Shown here: positions 16,159 to 24,803 of the stretch, one piece after another
How positions within the stretch are numbered: the first letter of the stretch is position 1
Layout: each line of letters begins with the position of its first letter
From: Gammaproteobacteria bacterium
Lineage (GTDB): Bacteria; Pseudomonadota; Gammaproteobacteria; Steroidobacterales; Steroidobacteraceae
DNA: 64,000 nucleotides
Direction: 5' to 3'
NCBI GenBank assembly: GCA_028870355.1
Contig: JAGWPU010000077.1
Location: 1-64,000, forward strand
Notes under the pieces: generated by a model
Seen by the model: only the letters and a program-made list of their open reading frames with translations
The model's database searches: none
What the model was told of the DNA's origin: nothing
Made by a program: the position numbers and the translations under genes

Positions 16159-18806
16159 GGTCCGTGGGTCAGGGGGGCCACGGACGCCGGCGCCACGGCA
16201 GCGCGTGGGGACGCCGCGGACGCTGCGGTCGCTGCGGCGGCCGGTGGTGGGGGCGCCGCGGCAGCAGGGGTCGGCGGGGTCGGCGCGGCGGTCGGCGCCG
16301 ACCGCGGCGACTCGGGCGCAGCCGGCTGCGGCATGCCGGTCGCATGACTCGCCTCCCGGTGCGGCGGCGGCAAGCGGCGCGCCGCCAGCGTGAGCCGATC
16401 CACCGCGGTCGGGTCATCGCGCAACTTCACGTACAGCGAGCCGCCGTGCGTATGCGGGACCGGCAGTGCCTCGCCCGGAAATCCGTCCGGCACCGCGACG
16501 GCGTCGTGAAAATCCCGATTCGCCGCGACCGAGTCGATCAGGAACAACTGCGAGCCGCTCAGCTTGCAGGCGATCGTTCGCGTGTCGGGACATTGCAGCG
16601 TGCGCAACGTCGGCAAGCGCACCACGGTCGCGAGCGGCTGCCAGGCACCGGCGACGCCGTCGACCGTGATCCGGAACTGGACCGGGCCGAACGCCGCCCG
16701 TCCGAAGGCCTTCGAGGCCCGAAATTGCGCGATCGCGACGTGGGCGTTCTCGAGCGTCAAGCCGCCGTTGTCGAGTGTCAGCGTGGTGGCTTCGCTGCCG
16801 TCGACGGTTGCGACGTCGAGCGTGGTGCGCCGATCGAACCGCGCCGGCGCGACCGCCCGGACCGAAAAGACCAGGCGCGCGTCCTGGGGCAACTGCGCAT
16901 CACCGCCCAGCCGGATCCCGCTCGCCCGGTCCGCCCGCGACGGATGCACGCTCTTTGCGATCAGCACCGATCGTGGTCGCGGCGGCAGCACCGCGCTCGA
17001 CAAGGTGAGCGTGCGGCCGTCCTTCAGCTGCACCGTCGCGATGACCTTGCGCTCGGGCTGCACGGCCGACGCCGCCCCCGGATTCACGACCGACAGGGTC
17101 AGATCATCGCCGTGCTGCCCGGTCGACAGGGTTTGCGGGGCGAAACGCACGCCCGCGAGTTCCAGCCCCGACACCTCGTCGAGCCGGCTGCCGCGCAAGG
17201 TTCCGACCGCATCGCCGGCGTGATAGCTGAACCCGTCGAGCCGTCCGGCGGCGGCGAACGCCGTCAGCGGCACCGGTCGCGGCGCCTTCGCACCGTACTC
17301 GCGGACCAGCAACGTCAGGCTTCCTGGCTTCGCCTTCTGCAGCGGCAATTTCAGCTCGACCTCGTCCGGCTTCCCGGCCTTCCAGTCGACCTTCAATTCC
17401 TTGCCGTCCGGATCCCGCAGCATCACGTCGTCGATGCAGCTCACGCTCGACGCGCGCAGGTGGATCGTGTCCTCGCGACCGACGATCAACGCGTTCGATT
17501 CCCCGTCGGCGAGATGCCAGTCGTAGCGCTGATCGTTGATGAGCTGGAACGTGGGCCCCTCGTACGAGGTGAATCCCCAGTCCCCGTGCAGCACGCCCTT
17601 GACCTGGTCGCCGAGCCCGCCGGTCGCGGCATCGCCGAGCGCGGCGGTATCGATCACGAATCCCCCTTTGACCGCATCGGCGCGCGCCGGCAGTTCGATG
17701 CGCTTGCCGTCCTTGCCCTCGAGCCGCAACTTCATCCCGTGCGCATACGCGGTCGAGAAGACGAGCGGCGCGCCCTCGACCGGCAGCACGAGCGAGTGCT
17801 TGCGGGCGCAGTAGATTCCCTTCGGATCGACCGCGTGCAACGGCGGCAGCTGCGGCGGCTCGACCGCCGGCAGCGCGGTGACGAGCACGGTCTTCGGTTC
17901 GGTGAACGTCGGCGGCCGATTCAGCGACAGCTCGATCCGCTCGCCCCGCAGGGTCGCGAGCGCCGGGATGTAGTCGTACTGCGCGGTCCGGAACGAATCG
18001 AAGATCCGCGCGATGTCGAGCACCGAGGCGACATAGGGGCTGTAGTAGCCGAAGCGAAGCGCCGGCGTGTAACTCGCCTGCATCGCCAGATCGCTCTCCG
18101 GCCCGGACGTCAGGGCCTCGACGATCGAGGTGCTGTGGCCATCCTCGAGGATCATCGACTCGCGCCGCGCGAGCAGACAGGGCGCCTGCAGATCCGGTAT
18201 CAATTGCAGGCACTTCGGATCGACCACGATCGCTAGACTGCGCGCGAGCAAGGGCGCGGTCTTGCGCAGCCGGCTGGGGTCGAGGTCGTTCAGGCGGCGC
18301 ACCGCGGACAGGTAGACGTCGAGACGCGAGCGGTCGAGCATCGCCTGGTTCAGGTCCTGCGCGGTGCGCACGAACGCACCGGGACGCCCGCGGACCGCGC
18401 CGACCAGCGTCTTGAAGTCGCCGCCGGTCTGGGGGGCGAGGAACACCAGGACTTGCTCGGCACCGTGCGGCACCGCGACGTCGATCCCACGGTGGGCGCA
18501 GCGGCGCTTCCAGGTATCGCAATAGGTGAACCAGCGCGGCGGGGGCGGATTCGTCGACCCGCTCAGGAACGCGACGATCAACAGGTAGTGCACGGACTGA
18601 TCACGCGGCAGGTCGGCCTTGATCTTGATCCGGTCGCCGACCGCGAGGTTCGGCACCTGCGCGATCCCGAGTGTCTGGTGATCGTGCGTCACCGTCGCCT
18701 CGAGCGTGGGACCCGCCAGGTCGAAGCGCGCCCGTGACGCATGGGCCGCCGCCGCGGCGACGATCGAGGCGGCGAGGATGAACGAGAAACGTGAAGCCAT
18801 CGTCAT
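16155..18806 (-). CDS. Large exported protein of unknown function with proline/alanine-rich tail
   Basis: 883 residues. The N-terminus is a signal peptide (FSFILAASIVAAAAAHA|SRA). A beta-rich body contains several cysteine pairs (YCDTWKRRCAH, CLQLIPDLQAPCLLARR, CIDDVMLRDPDGK), as expected for a periplasmic or surface protein. Residues ~815-883 are low complexity (runs of Ala/Pro/Thr). I do not recognise a catalytic domain; the ~475-790 segment reads like Ig-like or carbohydrate-binding strands. Its stop overlaps the GTG start of the GT39 gene, so the two are translationally coupled and the protein may be a substrate or partner of that glycosyltransferase. This is inference. Confidence 0.8.
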   Translation of the reverse strand: MTMASRFSFILAASIVAAAAAHASRARFDLAGPTLEATVTHDHQTLGIAQVPNLAVGDRIKIKADLPRDQSVHYLLIVAFLSGSTNPPPPRWFTYCDTWKRRCAHRGIDVAVPHGAEQVLVFLAPQTGGDFKTLVGAVRGRPGAFVRTAQDLNQAMLDRSRLDVYLSAVRRLNDLDPSRLRKTAPLLARSLAIVVDPKCLQLIPDLQAPCLLARRESMILEDGHSTSIVEALTSGPESDLAMQASYTPALRFGYYSPYVASVLDIARIFDSFRTAQYDYIPALATLRGERIELSLNRPPTFTEPKTVLVTALPAVEPPQLPPLHAVDPKGIYCARKHSLVLPVEGAPLVFSTAYAHGMKLRLEGKDGKRIELPARADAVKGGFVIDTAALGDAATGGLGDQVKGVLHGDWGFTSYEGPTFQLINDQRYDWHLADGESNALIVGREDTIHLRASSVSCIDDVMLRDPDGKELKVDWKAGKPDEVELKLPLQKAKPGSLTLLVREYGAKAPRPVPLTAFAAAGRLDGFSYHAGDAVGTLRGSRLDEVSGLELAGVRFAPQTLSTGQHGDDLTLSVVNPGAASAVQPERKVIATVQLKDGRTLTLSSAVLPPRPRSVLIAKSVHPSRADRASGIRLGGDAQLPQDARLVFSVRAVAPARFDRRTTLDVATVDGSEATTLTLDNGGLTLENAHVAIAQFRASKAFGRAAFGPVQFRITVDGVAGAWQPLATVVRLPTLRTLQCPDTRTIACKLSGSQLFLIDSVAANRDFHDAVAVPDGFPGEALPVPHTHGGSLYVKLRDDPTAVDRLTLAARRLPPPHREASHATGMPQPAAPESPRSAPTAAPTPPTPAAAAPPPPAAAATAASAASPRAAVAPASVAPLTHGP

Positions 18807-18921
18807 GTGTTGCAGTGACCCGCGTGGGTATCCCGAGGTTTCGATCGCGCAAGACGCGCGGAGTTCGAGCCGCCGTGCCCCCCGCGGGTCGAGATCCCCG
18901 CGGCACCGTCGGCCGTCGCGG

Positions 18922-19239
18922 TCATTCGGCGCCGAGGGTCCCGTACTCGACCACGGTCTTCACGTAGAACAGGTGGACGCCCGCGCTGCGCAAGTGTTCG
19001 AAGAGCCGGTCCGCCTGCGCTTCGGTCACGGTCATCAGGACCTCGATCGGTTGGTCGCCGAGCTCGAAAAAGCGGGCCGAGTGGACGCGGCCGGACGCGC
19101 CGAAGCCCTCGGCCGCCGACACCATCGTCGCGCCCTGCAGTTCGAGACGCTTCGCGAGCTGCATCAACCACTCGCCGAGCGGCTTGCCCTCGTGCCGCCG
19201 GTCCTGCTGGGTGAAGAACGTGATTTGATATCCTCGCAT
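18922..19239 (-). CDS. DUF190 family protein (PII-like fold), partner of FluC
   Basis: 105 residues from ATG 19239. The sequence MRGYQITFFTQQDRRHEGKPLGEWLM, then GATMVSAAEGFGASGRVHSARFFELGDQPIEVLMTV, fits DUF190, a ferredoxin-like/PII-like family commonly encoded next to crcB/fluC. Its biochemical role is not settled; ligand sensing for the channel has been suggested. It follows fluC by 35 bp on the same strand. Confidence 0.9.
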   Translation of the reverse strand: MRGYQITFFTQQDRRHEGKPLGEWLMQLAKRLELQGATMVSAAEGFGASGRVHSARFFELGDQPIEVLMTVTEAQADRLFEHLRSAGVHLFYVKTVVEYGTLGAE

Positions 19240-19274
19240 CGCGGCTACTCCTCGGTCGACGTGCGCCATCCGCC

Positions 19275-19661
19275 TCAGCGTGCCGCGAAGGCGCGCCACG
19301 AGGCCATTCCCAACACCGTGAAGGTCAGCGAGCCACCGACGTGCAAGGCGATCTCGGCGACGAGCGCCGCGTACCGCCCCTGCTGCAGGAGCGATACGCT
19401 CTCGGCGGAGAACGTCGAGAACGTCGTCAGCCCGCCGCAGAACCCCGTGATCACGAACAAGCGCCATTCGGCGGGTATCGCGGCCGCTTGCGCGAAGAAC
19501 GCGACGGCGACACCGATCACGTACGCGCCGACCCAATTCGCTGCGAGCGTGCCGAGCGGCACCGCGAGTGCCCCGGTGTTCAACAGCGCCGCGAGGCCCC
19601 AGCGCAGCCAGGCACCGAGCGCCGCGCCGACGCCCACCGCGATCCACGCGAGTCCCGCCAT
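19275..19661 (-). CDS. crcB: Fluoride channel FluC/CrcB
   Basis: 128 residues with four transmembrane helices. Family signatures are [12 protein letters not shown], the [15 protein letters not shown] helix with its conserved Asn, and [16 protein letters not shown], which lines the two fluoride pores of the dual-topology dimer. It exports toxic fluoride. The start at 19661 gives the usual length. I looked for a fluoride riboswitch in the ~150 bases upstream and did not find the conserved core. It heads a minus-strand run with DUF190. Confidence 0.95.
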   Translation of the reverse strand: MAGLAWIAVGVGAALGAWLRWGLAALLNTGALAVPLGTLAANWVGAYVIGVAVAFFAQAAAIPAEWRLFVITGFCGGLTTFSTFSAESVSLLQQGRYAALVAEIALHVGGSLTFTVLGMASWRAFAAR

Positions 19662-19833
19662 TCCGATCTCCCGTCGGCGAATCCGATCGACCGGGCATAG
19701 TCTAGCCGGCGACCCGGGCGGCCGGCGAATCGGCGTGAGCTCTCCGGCGAAACCCGTTACGCTCTCGCGATCCCGCCGCGATCGCGCACCGACCGGGCGC
19801 CGCGCGGAGGGCGGTCCGGTTGCGGAGGTCGCG

Positions 19834-21063
19834 GTGCGAATCGGCGTATTCAGCATGATCTGTCTCGGCGCGCTCGCGGGGTGCGCGACGCCGGTGCGCC
19901 GCCCGGCGCCGCCGACGGTGATCAGCGAGGCAGCGCCGCCGGGCTTTGCGCCGACGGTGCGGCTCGTGACGACCGATCTTCACGGCTTCACCCGCTGGGC
20001 CCCGCCGTTCTTCGCCGGGATCCGTCGAGCGGCGGGCACCGGCCCCGTCGACGTGCTCGCCCTCTCCGGCGGCGGGTCCGAAGGCGCGTTCGGCGCCGGC
20101 GCGCTCGTCGGATTGACCGAGGCGGGCGACCGGCCGCGATTCGAACTCGTGACCGGCGTGAGCGCCGGCGCGTTGATCGCACCGTTCGCATTCCTCGGGC
20201 CGCACTGGGATCCGGAGCTCGAGGCGGCTTTCACGGCCGATCACCGCCGTCTGCTCCGTCACCCCGCGTGGTGGCGCGTGGCGAGCCGACTGGTCTCGCC
20301 GCTCGGGCAGAAGCATCGCGACGCGTTGTTCGACATGGTGAATCACTACGTGACGCCGGCGCTGATCACCGCCGTCGCGCGGGCTGCCGAGCGGGGACGC
20401 CGCTTGATCATCGCGACGACCGATCTGGACAGCGAGGAGACGGTTCTGTGGGACATGGGCACGATCGCCGAACGGGGCGGCGAAGCGGCCCGAGCCTTGT
20501 TTCGCGACGTGCTCGTCGCGTCGGCGAGCGTTCCGGGCGTGTTCCCGCCGGTCTTGATCCGGGTGCACGACGGCAATCGCACGTACCAGGAGATGCACGT
20601 CGACGGCAGCGTGACGACGCCGGTGTTCGCGCTGCCCCTGGTCGCGGGACTGCGGCCGCACGACCTGCCGGCCTGGCGCGGCGGCGAGGTCTACATGATC
20701 GTGAACAGCCAGATCGCACGAATCCCGAGCACCACGCCGGTGAGCACCGTCGCGATGCTCACCCGCAGCTTCTCCGCGAGCATGACCTACAAGACCCGTG
20801 AGGCGATCCTCGGCACGATCAATCTCACGCGCAACCTCGGGATGCGCTTCCGCCTGACCGACATTCCGGCGGACTTCCCGGTCGCGAACATCGTCGACTT
20901 CAGTCCGCAGTTCATGCGCAGCCTCTTCGACTACGGCGAGCGCTGCGCCGCGAGCGGACGCCTGTGGTTGACGCCGGAACAGTCGATCAAGCGCAATCAG
21001 GTCCTCGCACGGGAGCCGAGCGGCCGTGCGACGCCCTGCCCCGGCGCCGCGCCGTCGCGCTGA
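19834..21063 (+). CDS. Patatin-like phospholipase lipoprotein
   Basis: 409 residues from GTG 19834, chosen because GGAGG lies at 19824-19828. A short lipoprotein signal ends at LGALAGC (Cys17). The patatin domain has the oxyanion loop [13 protein letters not shown], the nucleophile elbow GVSAG (Ser110) and the catalytic Asp in HVDGSV, which together form a Ser-Asp dyad. It is probably an acyl hydrolase tethered to a membrane and acting on phospholipids in the cell envelope. It is convergent with the transporter gene, 25 bp between stops. Confidence 0.9.
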   Translation: MRIGVFSMICLGALAGCATPVRRPAPPTVISEAAPPGFAPTVRLVTTDLHGFTRWAPPFFAGIRRAAGTGPVDVLALSGGGSEGAFGAGALVGLTEAGDRPRFELVTGVSAGALIAPFAFLGPHWDPELEAAFTADHRRLLRHPAWWRVASRLVSPLGQKHRDALFDMVNHYVTPALITAVARAAERGRRLIIATTDLDSEETVLWDMGTIAERGGEAARALFRDVLVASASVPGVFPPVLIRVHDGNRTYQEMHVDGSVTTPVFALPLVAGLRPHDLPAWRGGEVYMIVNSQIARIPSTTPVSTVAMLTRSFSASMTYKTREAILGTINLTRNLGMRFRLTDIPADFPVANIVDFSPQFMRSLFDYGERCAASGRLWLTPEQSIKRNQVLAREPSGRATPCPGAAPSR

Positions 21064-21088
21064 CCCCGATCTCGCGGGCCGCGCTCGT

Positions 21089-22531
21089 TCATCGTGCGCC
21101 GTGCATCAGTCGCGCGATCCGCGGCGCCGCGATCAGATAGACCGCGGCGATCGCGAGGCCGATCAGCCACAGGTCCCGGTACACCTGCTCATAGCCCGCG
21201 ATCCCGGTCGCCGCGCCGCTCGTGGTCATCGCGGCGATGCGTCCGGAGAGCTGGTACGCCATCGCGATCCCGAAGAACCATCCCCCCATCGCGAGCGAGG
21301 ACTCCTCGGGCGCCGCGAGCCGCGTGACCATCGCGTAACCGATCGGCGAGAGCGCGAGCTCGCCGATCGTCTGCAGGAGGTAGCACAGCGCGAGCGCGAT
21401 CCACGAGACCCGCCCGCCCGCGAGCGCGGAATCCGCGGCCGCCCGATACACGATCACGTAGGACAGTGCGACGAACACCAGTCCGATCCCGAATTTGCGC
21501 GGTGTAGACGGATCCCAGCCGCGGCGCCCGAGCCACGGCCAGAGCAACGCGAGCAGCGGCGCGAAGAGCATGATGTACAGCGGATTCAGCGACTGGAACA
21601 CCGTGAAGTCGAACGGCGCCGCGACGAAGTCCCGCGCGAAGAAATTGAGCGAGGTCGCCCCCTGGAAGCTCAGGGCCCAGAACGCGATGTTCGCACCGAA
21701 CAACGACAGCATCGCAACGTACCGCTCGGCCTGAACCCGATCACCGCGGCGGATCGCGCTCACGACGAAGTACGCGACCAGGAGCCCCAGCAGACCGTCG
21801 ACCACCCCGTTGAGCCAATGCGGGTGCTCGAGCAGGAGTTTGGTCGGATAGAGCGCGACGAGCATGCCGCCGAGCACCAGCGGCAAGGCCGGTCGGCCGC
21901 CGAACCGGGGCCGCGGCTGGCGTGCCGCGAGGGGACGGCCGCGCCATTCGAACAGCGCCGCCGCGACCGCGATGCCGGCGCTCGCGGCGAGGAAGCCGTA
22001 CCGATAGCCGAAATGGCCACCGATCCAATCGGCGCAGACGAATGGTGCGATGAACCCGCCGAGGTTGATCGCCAGGTAGAACAGCGTGTAGCCGGCGTCG
22101 CGGCGCGGATCGTCCGGTCCGTAGTTGCGGCCGATCAACACCGTGAGCGGGATGCTGAGGCCGGCACCGAGCACGTACAGCGCGAGGCCGAGCAGGAAGC
22201 CGTCCCGGCTAGGCCAGGACATCGACGCGAGCGCGAGCGTCTCGAGCCACAGCGCGGTCCGCAGCGCCCGGGCCTCCCCGAGCACGTTGTCCGCGATCCA
22301 GCCGCCGACGACGTGGGTCGCATAGAGCAGCGAGCCGACGCCCGCGGTCAGCAGGTTCGCATCCCGCATCGCGGCGCCAGGGGCCTCGTGCGCGAAGAAC
22401 GCCCCCGCGAGATAGGGCGCGACGAACGCGCGGAAGCCGTAGAACGCGTAGTTCAGCCCGACCGTGACGCCGAGCAGCATCCACAGTCCGCTCGGATGCC
22501 CGAAGCGCTCGTCCGGCGTTCGCCGTCCCAT
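21089..22531 (-). CDS. POT/PTR2-family transporter, atypical N-terminal motif
   Basis: 480 residues with about fourteen hydrophobic segments. Family features include GWIADNVLGEARAL and the PTR2 signature region FYLAINLGGFIAPFVCADWIGGHFGYRYGF. These proteins use the proton gradient to import di- and tripeptides. The first helix normally carries ExxERFxYY, which binds protons and substrate. Here it reads VGLNYAFYGFRAFV, lacking the Glu and Arg, so the coupling or the substrate may differ. It lies 18 bp downstream of gamma-glutamyltranspeptidase on the same strand; the transporter could take up the Cys-Gly released by that enzyme. Confidence 0.85.
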   Translation of the reverse strand: MGRRTPDERFGHPSGLWMLLGVTVGLNYAFYGFRAFVAPYLAGAFFAHEAPGAAMRDANLLTAGVGSLLYATHVVGGWIADNVLGEARALRTALWLETLALASMSWPSRDGFLLGLALYVLGAGLSIPLTVLIGRNYGPDDPRRDAGYTLFYLAINLGGFIAPFVCADWIGGHFGYRYGFLAASAGIAVAAALFEWRGRPLAARQPRPRFGGRPALPLVLGGMLVALYPTKLLLEHPHWLNGVVDGLLGLLVAYFVVSAIRRGDRVQAERYVAMLSLFGANIAFWALSFQGATSLNFFARDFVAAPFDFTVFQSLNPLYIMLFAPLLALLWPWLGRRGWDPSTPRKFGIGLVFVALSYVIVYRAAADSALAGGRVSWIALALCYLLQTIGELALSPIGYAMVTRLAAPEESSLAMGGWFFGIAMAYQLSGRIAAMTTSGAATGIAGYEQVYRDLWLIGLAIAAVYLIAAPRIARLMHGAR

Positions 22532-22549
22532 CGGCGCGCCCTGGCCCGA

Positions 22550-24328
22550 TCAGTAGCCGGCCGCGAGGCCGGCCGGTCGGCGCCGATCGTTCGCCCCCTC
22601 GAGCGCACCGGTGTGCGGATCGACGAGGATCGCCTCGTCCGCACCCCATGACGGGATCACCTTGAAGCGATAGCCCATTCGCTCGAGTCGCGCCTGCACC
22701 GCTGCCGCGAGCAGACCGGGTTCGACGAACACGACGTCCGGATACCATTGCTGGTGAACGCGCGGCGCGTCGACCGATTGCTGGATGTTCATCTTGAAGT
22801 CGACGACGTTCAGGAAGCTCTCGAGCACCGTCGAGATGATCGTCGATCCGCCGGGACTGCCGGTGACCATGAACAGCTTCTTTCCCCGGAGCACGATCGA
22901 CGGCGCCATCGAGCTCAGCGGCCGCTTCCCCGGCTGGATCGCATTGCTCACGCCCTGGACCAGACCGAAGCTGTTCGCGACACCGGGCTTCGAGGTGAAA
23001 TCGTCCATCTCGTTGTTCAGGAAGAAGCCGGTGTCGCCGGCGATCCGGCCGTTGCCGAACAGGTAATTGATCGTGTACGTGACCGCGACCGCGTTACCCT
23101 GTGCATCGACGATCGAGAAGTTGGTCGTGTCGTTGCCTTCGGTCGCGCCGAGGTGGCCCCGGATCGCCGACGAGGGCGTCGCGGCTGCGGGCTCGATCGT
23201 CGCGCGCAGCGCCGCGAGGTGTGCCGGCGACAGGAGCCGCTGTACATCGTTGTGCACGAACGCGGGATCGCCGAGGTCGCTGTTGCGATCCGCGAACGCC
23301 CGTCGTTCGGCTTCCACGAGGTAATGAATGCTCTCGACGGATCCGTAGCCCCACCGCGCGAGCGGGTACGGCGCCAGGATCCCGAGGATCTCGCAGATCG
23401 TCGCGCCGCCGGAACTCGGCGGCGGATCGGAGAGGAACGTGTACCCGCGATACCCGCAGCTCACCGGGCGATCCCAGCGTGCCCGATAGTCGGCGAAGTC
23501 CTGCATCGACAGGATGCCGTGGTGCCGTCGGCTCGAAGCGACGATCGCGCGCGCGATCGGTCCCCGGTAGAACGCGTCCGTTCCGTGCCGCGCGATCGAC
23601 TCCAGGGTGCGCGCGAGCTGCGGCTGCACCAGCCGCTCGCCCGCGGCATAGGGCTTTCCGTGATGCAGGAAGATCGCCGCGACGTTCGGCCGTCGCGCGA
23701 ACTCGGCCGCACGGCGATCGAGGATCTTCGCGTCGCCCGGCTGCAGCACGAAGCCGTCGCGGGCGAGCCGGATCGCGGGCGCGATGACCTGTGCGAGCTT
23801 CATCGTCCCGTATTTCGCAAGCGCCGTATCGAGGCCCATCACGGTGCCCGGCACGCCGACCGAGAGATACGACCGGGTGCTGAGGCCCGGCACGACGTTG
23901 CCGGCCGCATCGAGGTACATGTTCGCGGTCGCCGCGAGCGGGGCTTTCTCGCGAAAATCGAGGAACACGGTCTTCCCGCCCGCGAGGTGCAGCATCATGA
24001 AGCCGCCGCCGCCGAGGTTGCCGCAGCACGGATGCACGACGGCGAGCGCATAGCCGACGGCGACCGCCGCGTCGACCGCGTTGCCGCCTTCGCGCAGGAC
24101 CTTCAGTCCGACATCGGTCGCCAGATGCTGCGCGGTCACGACCATCGCGTGCCTCGCGACCACGGGCCGCAACCCCGCGAGCGACGCGAGCGACGCCGGC
24201 GTGCCGCTGGTGTCGAGCGCCTGCTCGGGTACCGCCGCGGTGGCCGACTGGCCCACGAGCGCGAGCACTGCCGCGCAGGCGGCGACGCGCACTGCGCCGC
24301 GGATCGTCCGCGCACGATCGATGGTCAT
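22550..24328 (-). CDS. ggt: Gamma-glutamyltranspeptidase
   Basis: 592 residues from ATG 24328. A signal peptide (residues ~10-32, ATA|AVPEQ) directs it to the periplasm. The Ntn-hydrolase precursor is cut before the Thr of EGNDTTNFSIVD, which becomes the nucleophile of the small subunit. Substrate-pocket motifs include CGNLGGGGFMM, SDPPPSSGGATICEIL and MVTGSPGGSTIISTVL. It hydrolyses glutathione and transfers its gamma-glutamyl group. It follows the tRNA-Ile gene by 64 bp and precedes the POT transporter, so release and uptake of peptide products may be linked. Confidence 0.96.
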   Translation of the reverse strand: MTIDRARTIRGAVRVAACAAVLALVGQSATAAVPEQALDTSGTPASLASLAGLRPVVARHAMVVTAQHLATDVGLKVLREGGNAVDAAVAVGYALAVVHPCCGNLGGGGFMMLHLAGGKTVFLDFREKAPLAATANMYLDAAGNVVPGLSTRSYLSVGVPGTVMGLDTALAKYGTMKLAQVIAPAIRLARDGFVLQPGDAKILDRRAAEFARRPNVAAIFLHHGKPYAAGERLVQPQLARTLESIARHGTDAFYRGPIARAIVASSRRHHGILSMQDFADYRARWDRPVSCGYRGYTFLSDPPPSSGGATICEILGILAPYPLARWGYGSVESIHYLVEAERRAFADRNSDLGDPAFVHNDVQRLLSPAHLAALRATIEPAAATPSSAIRGHLGATEGNDTTNFSIVDAQGNAVAVTYTINYLFGNGRIAGDTGFFLNNEMDDFTSKPGVANSFGLVQGVSNAIQPGKRPLSSMAPSIVLRGKKLFMVTGSPGGSTIISTVLESFLNVVDFKMNIQQSVDAPRVHQQWYPDVVFVEPGLLAAAVQARLERMGYRFKVIPSWGADEAILVDPHTGALEGANDRRRPAGLAAGY

Positions 24329-24392
24329 CGCGATCTCCCGCTCGTCATGGACGCGCGCCGCCCCCTCGTGGGTGCGGCGCGGTCCGGTCATG

Positions 24393-24700
24393 TGGTGGGC
24401 CCGGTCGGACTCGAACCGACGACCAAGGGATTCACTTTGCCCCACCGTTTCCGGCGGGAGTGGACTATCTCTTCACCCGCGTGGGGTGCGGGACGCTCTC
24501 GCCTGTCATTAAGCGCGACTCAAGCGCTCAGGTAGTCTCTGCACCTTCCGGCGGTGTACCGCCGGCTTGGCTCAGGGTTGCCATCGGCCATACCGTTAAG
24601 GGTTCCCTGAATTCATCCCGTCCACTTCGCGCCTCGCGACGCGAAGGCACCTCCTTACCGTCGATGAGTCCCCTGCTCTAACCGACTGAGCTACAGGCCC
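24393..24700 (-). tRNA. tRNA-Ile(CAU) interrupted by a group I intron
   Basis: The 5' exon is 24700-24664 (37 nt) and the 3' exon 24432-24393 (40 nt, encoding CCA). Joined, they fold into a 77-nt tRNA: acceptor GGGCCTG/CGGGCCC with one wobble, D stem GCTC/GAGC, anticodon stem GGGGA/TCCCT, loop CTCATAA, and T arm GTCGG-TTCGAGT-CCGAC. Anticodon CAU in this tRNA body is the isoleucine-2 type, whose C34 becomes lysidine so it reads AUA, rather than a methionine tRNA. The intron enters directly after U36. A TAGAAT -10-like box lies about 10 bases upstream of the 5' end. Confidence 0.95.
24433..24663 (-). ncRNA. Group I self-splicing intron (IC3-like) in the tRNA-Ile anticodon loop
   Basis: 231 nt. 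The 5' exon ends in CAU and the intron ends in G, the two required bases. GTG at 24650-24648 can act as the internal guide, pairing with CAU as in the Azoarcus ribozyme. P2 is CTTCGCG/CGCGAAG (24646-24640/24631-24625). P4 is CAGGG/CCCTG (24609-24605/24577-24573), inside the conserved AATTCAGGG and AACCCTGAGCCAAGCC blocks. P7 is GACTA/TAGTC (24537-24533/24467-24463), inside AGGTGCAGAGACTA and AGAGATAGTCCA. P9 is CCCGCCG-GAAA-CGGTGGG (24458-24441). No homing endonuclease is encoded. The RNA should splice itself using guanosine. Confidence 0.93.
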
Positions 24701-24803
24701 GTCGCCGGCATTCTAGCAGGATCGTCCCCGCGCGCACCTCGTCGCGCGTTCACGGTAGAGTATCGAGCGCGACACGAACGACCGACGCTGCGAAACCACG
24801 CCC

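Noticed and set aside
19662-19833. Possible fluoride riboswitch upstream of crcB
   Set aside because: I looked for the conserved GATGG and CTGATG-type core in the minus-strand leader and did not find it.
22748-24535. 595-codon + strand frame opposite gamma-glutamyltranspeptidase
   Set aside because: It is antisense to ggt, runs into the tRNA gene and has shadow-type composition.
24393-24700. Reading the intron-containing locus as two tRNA fragments or a pseudogene
   Set aside because: The two parts complete one perfect cloverleaf, and the spacer carries conserved group I core pairings.
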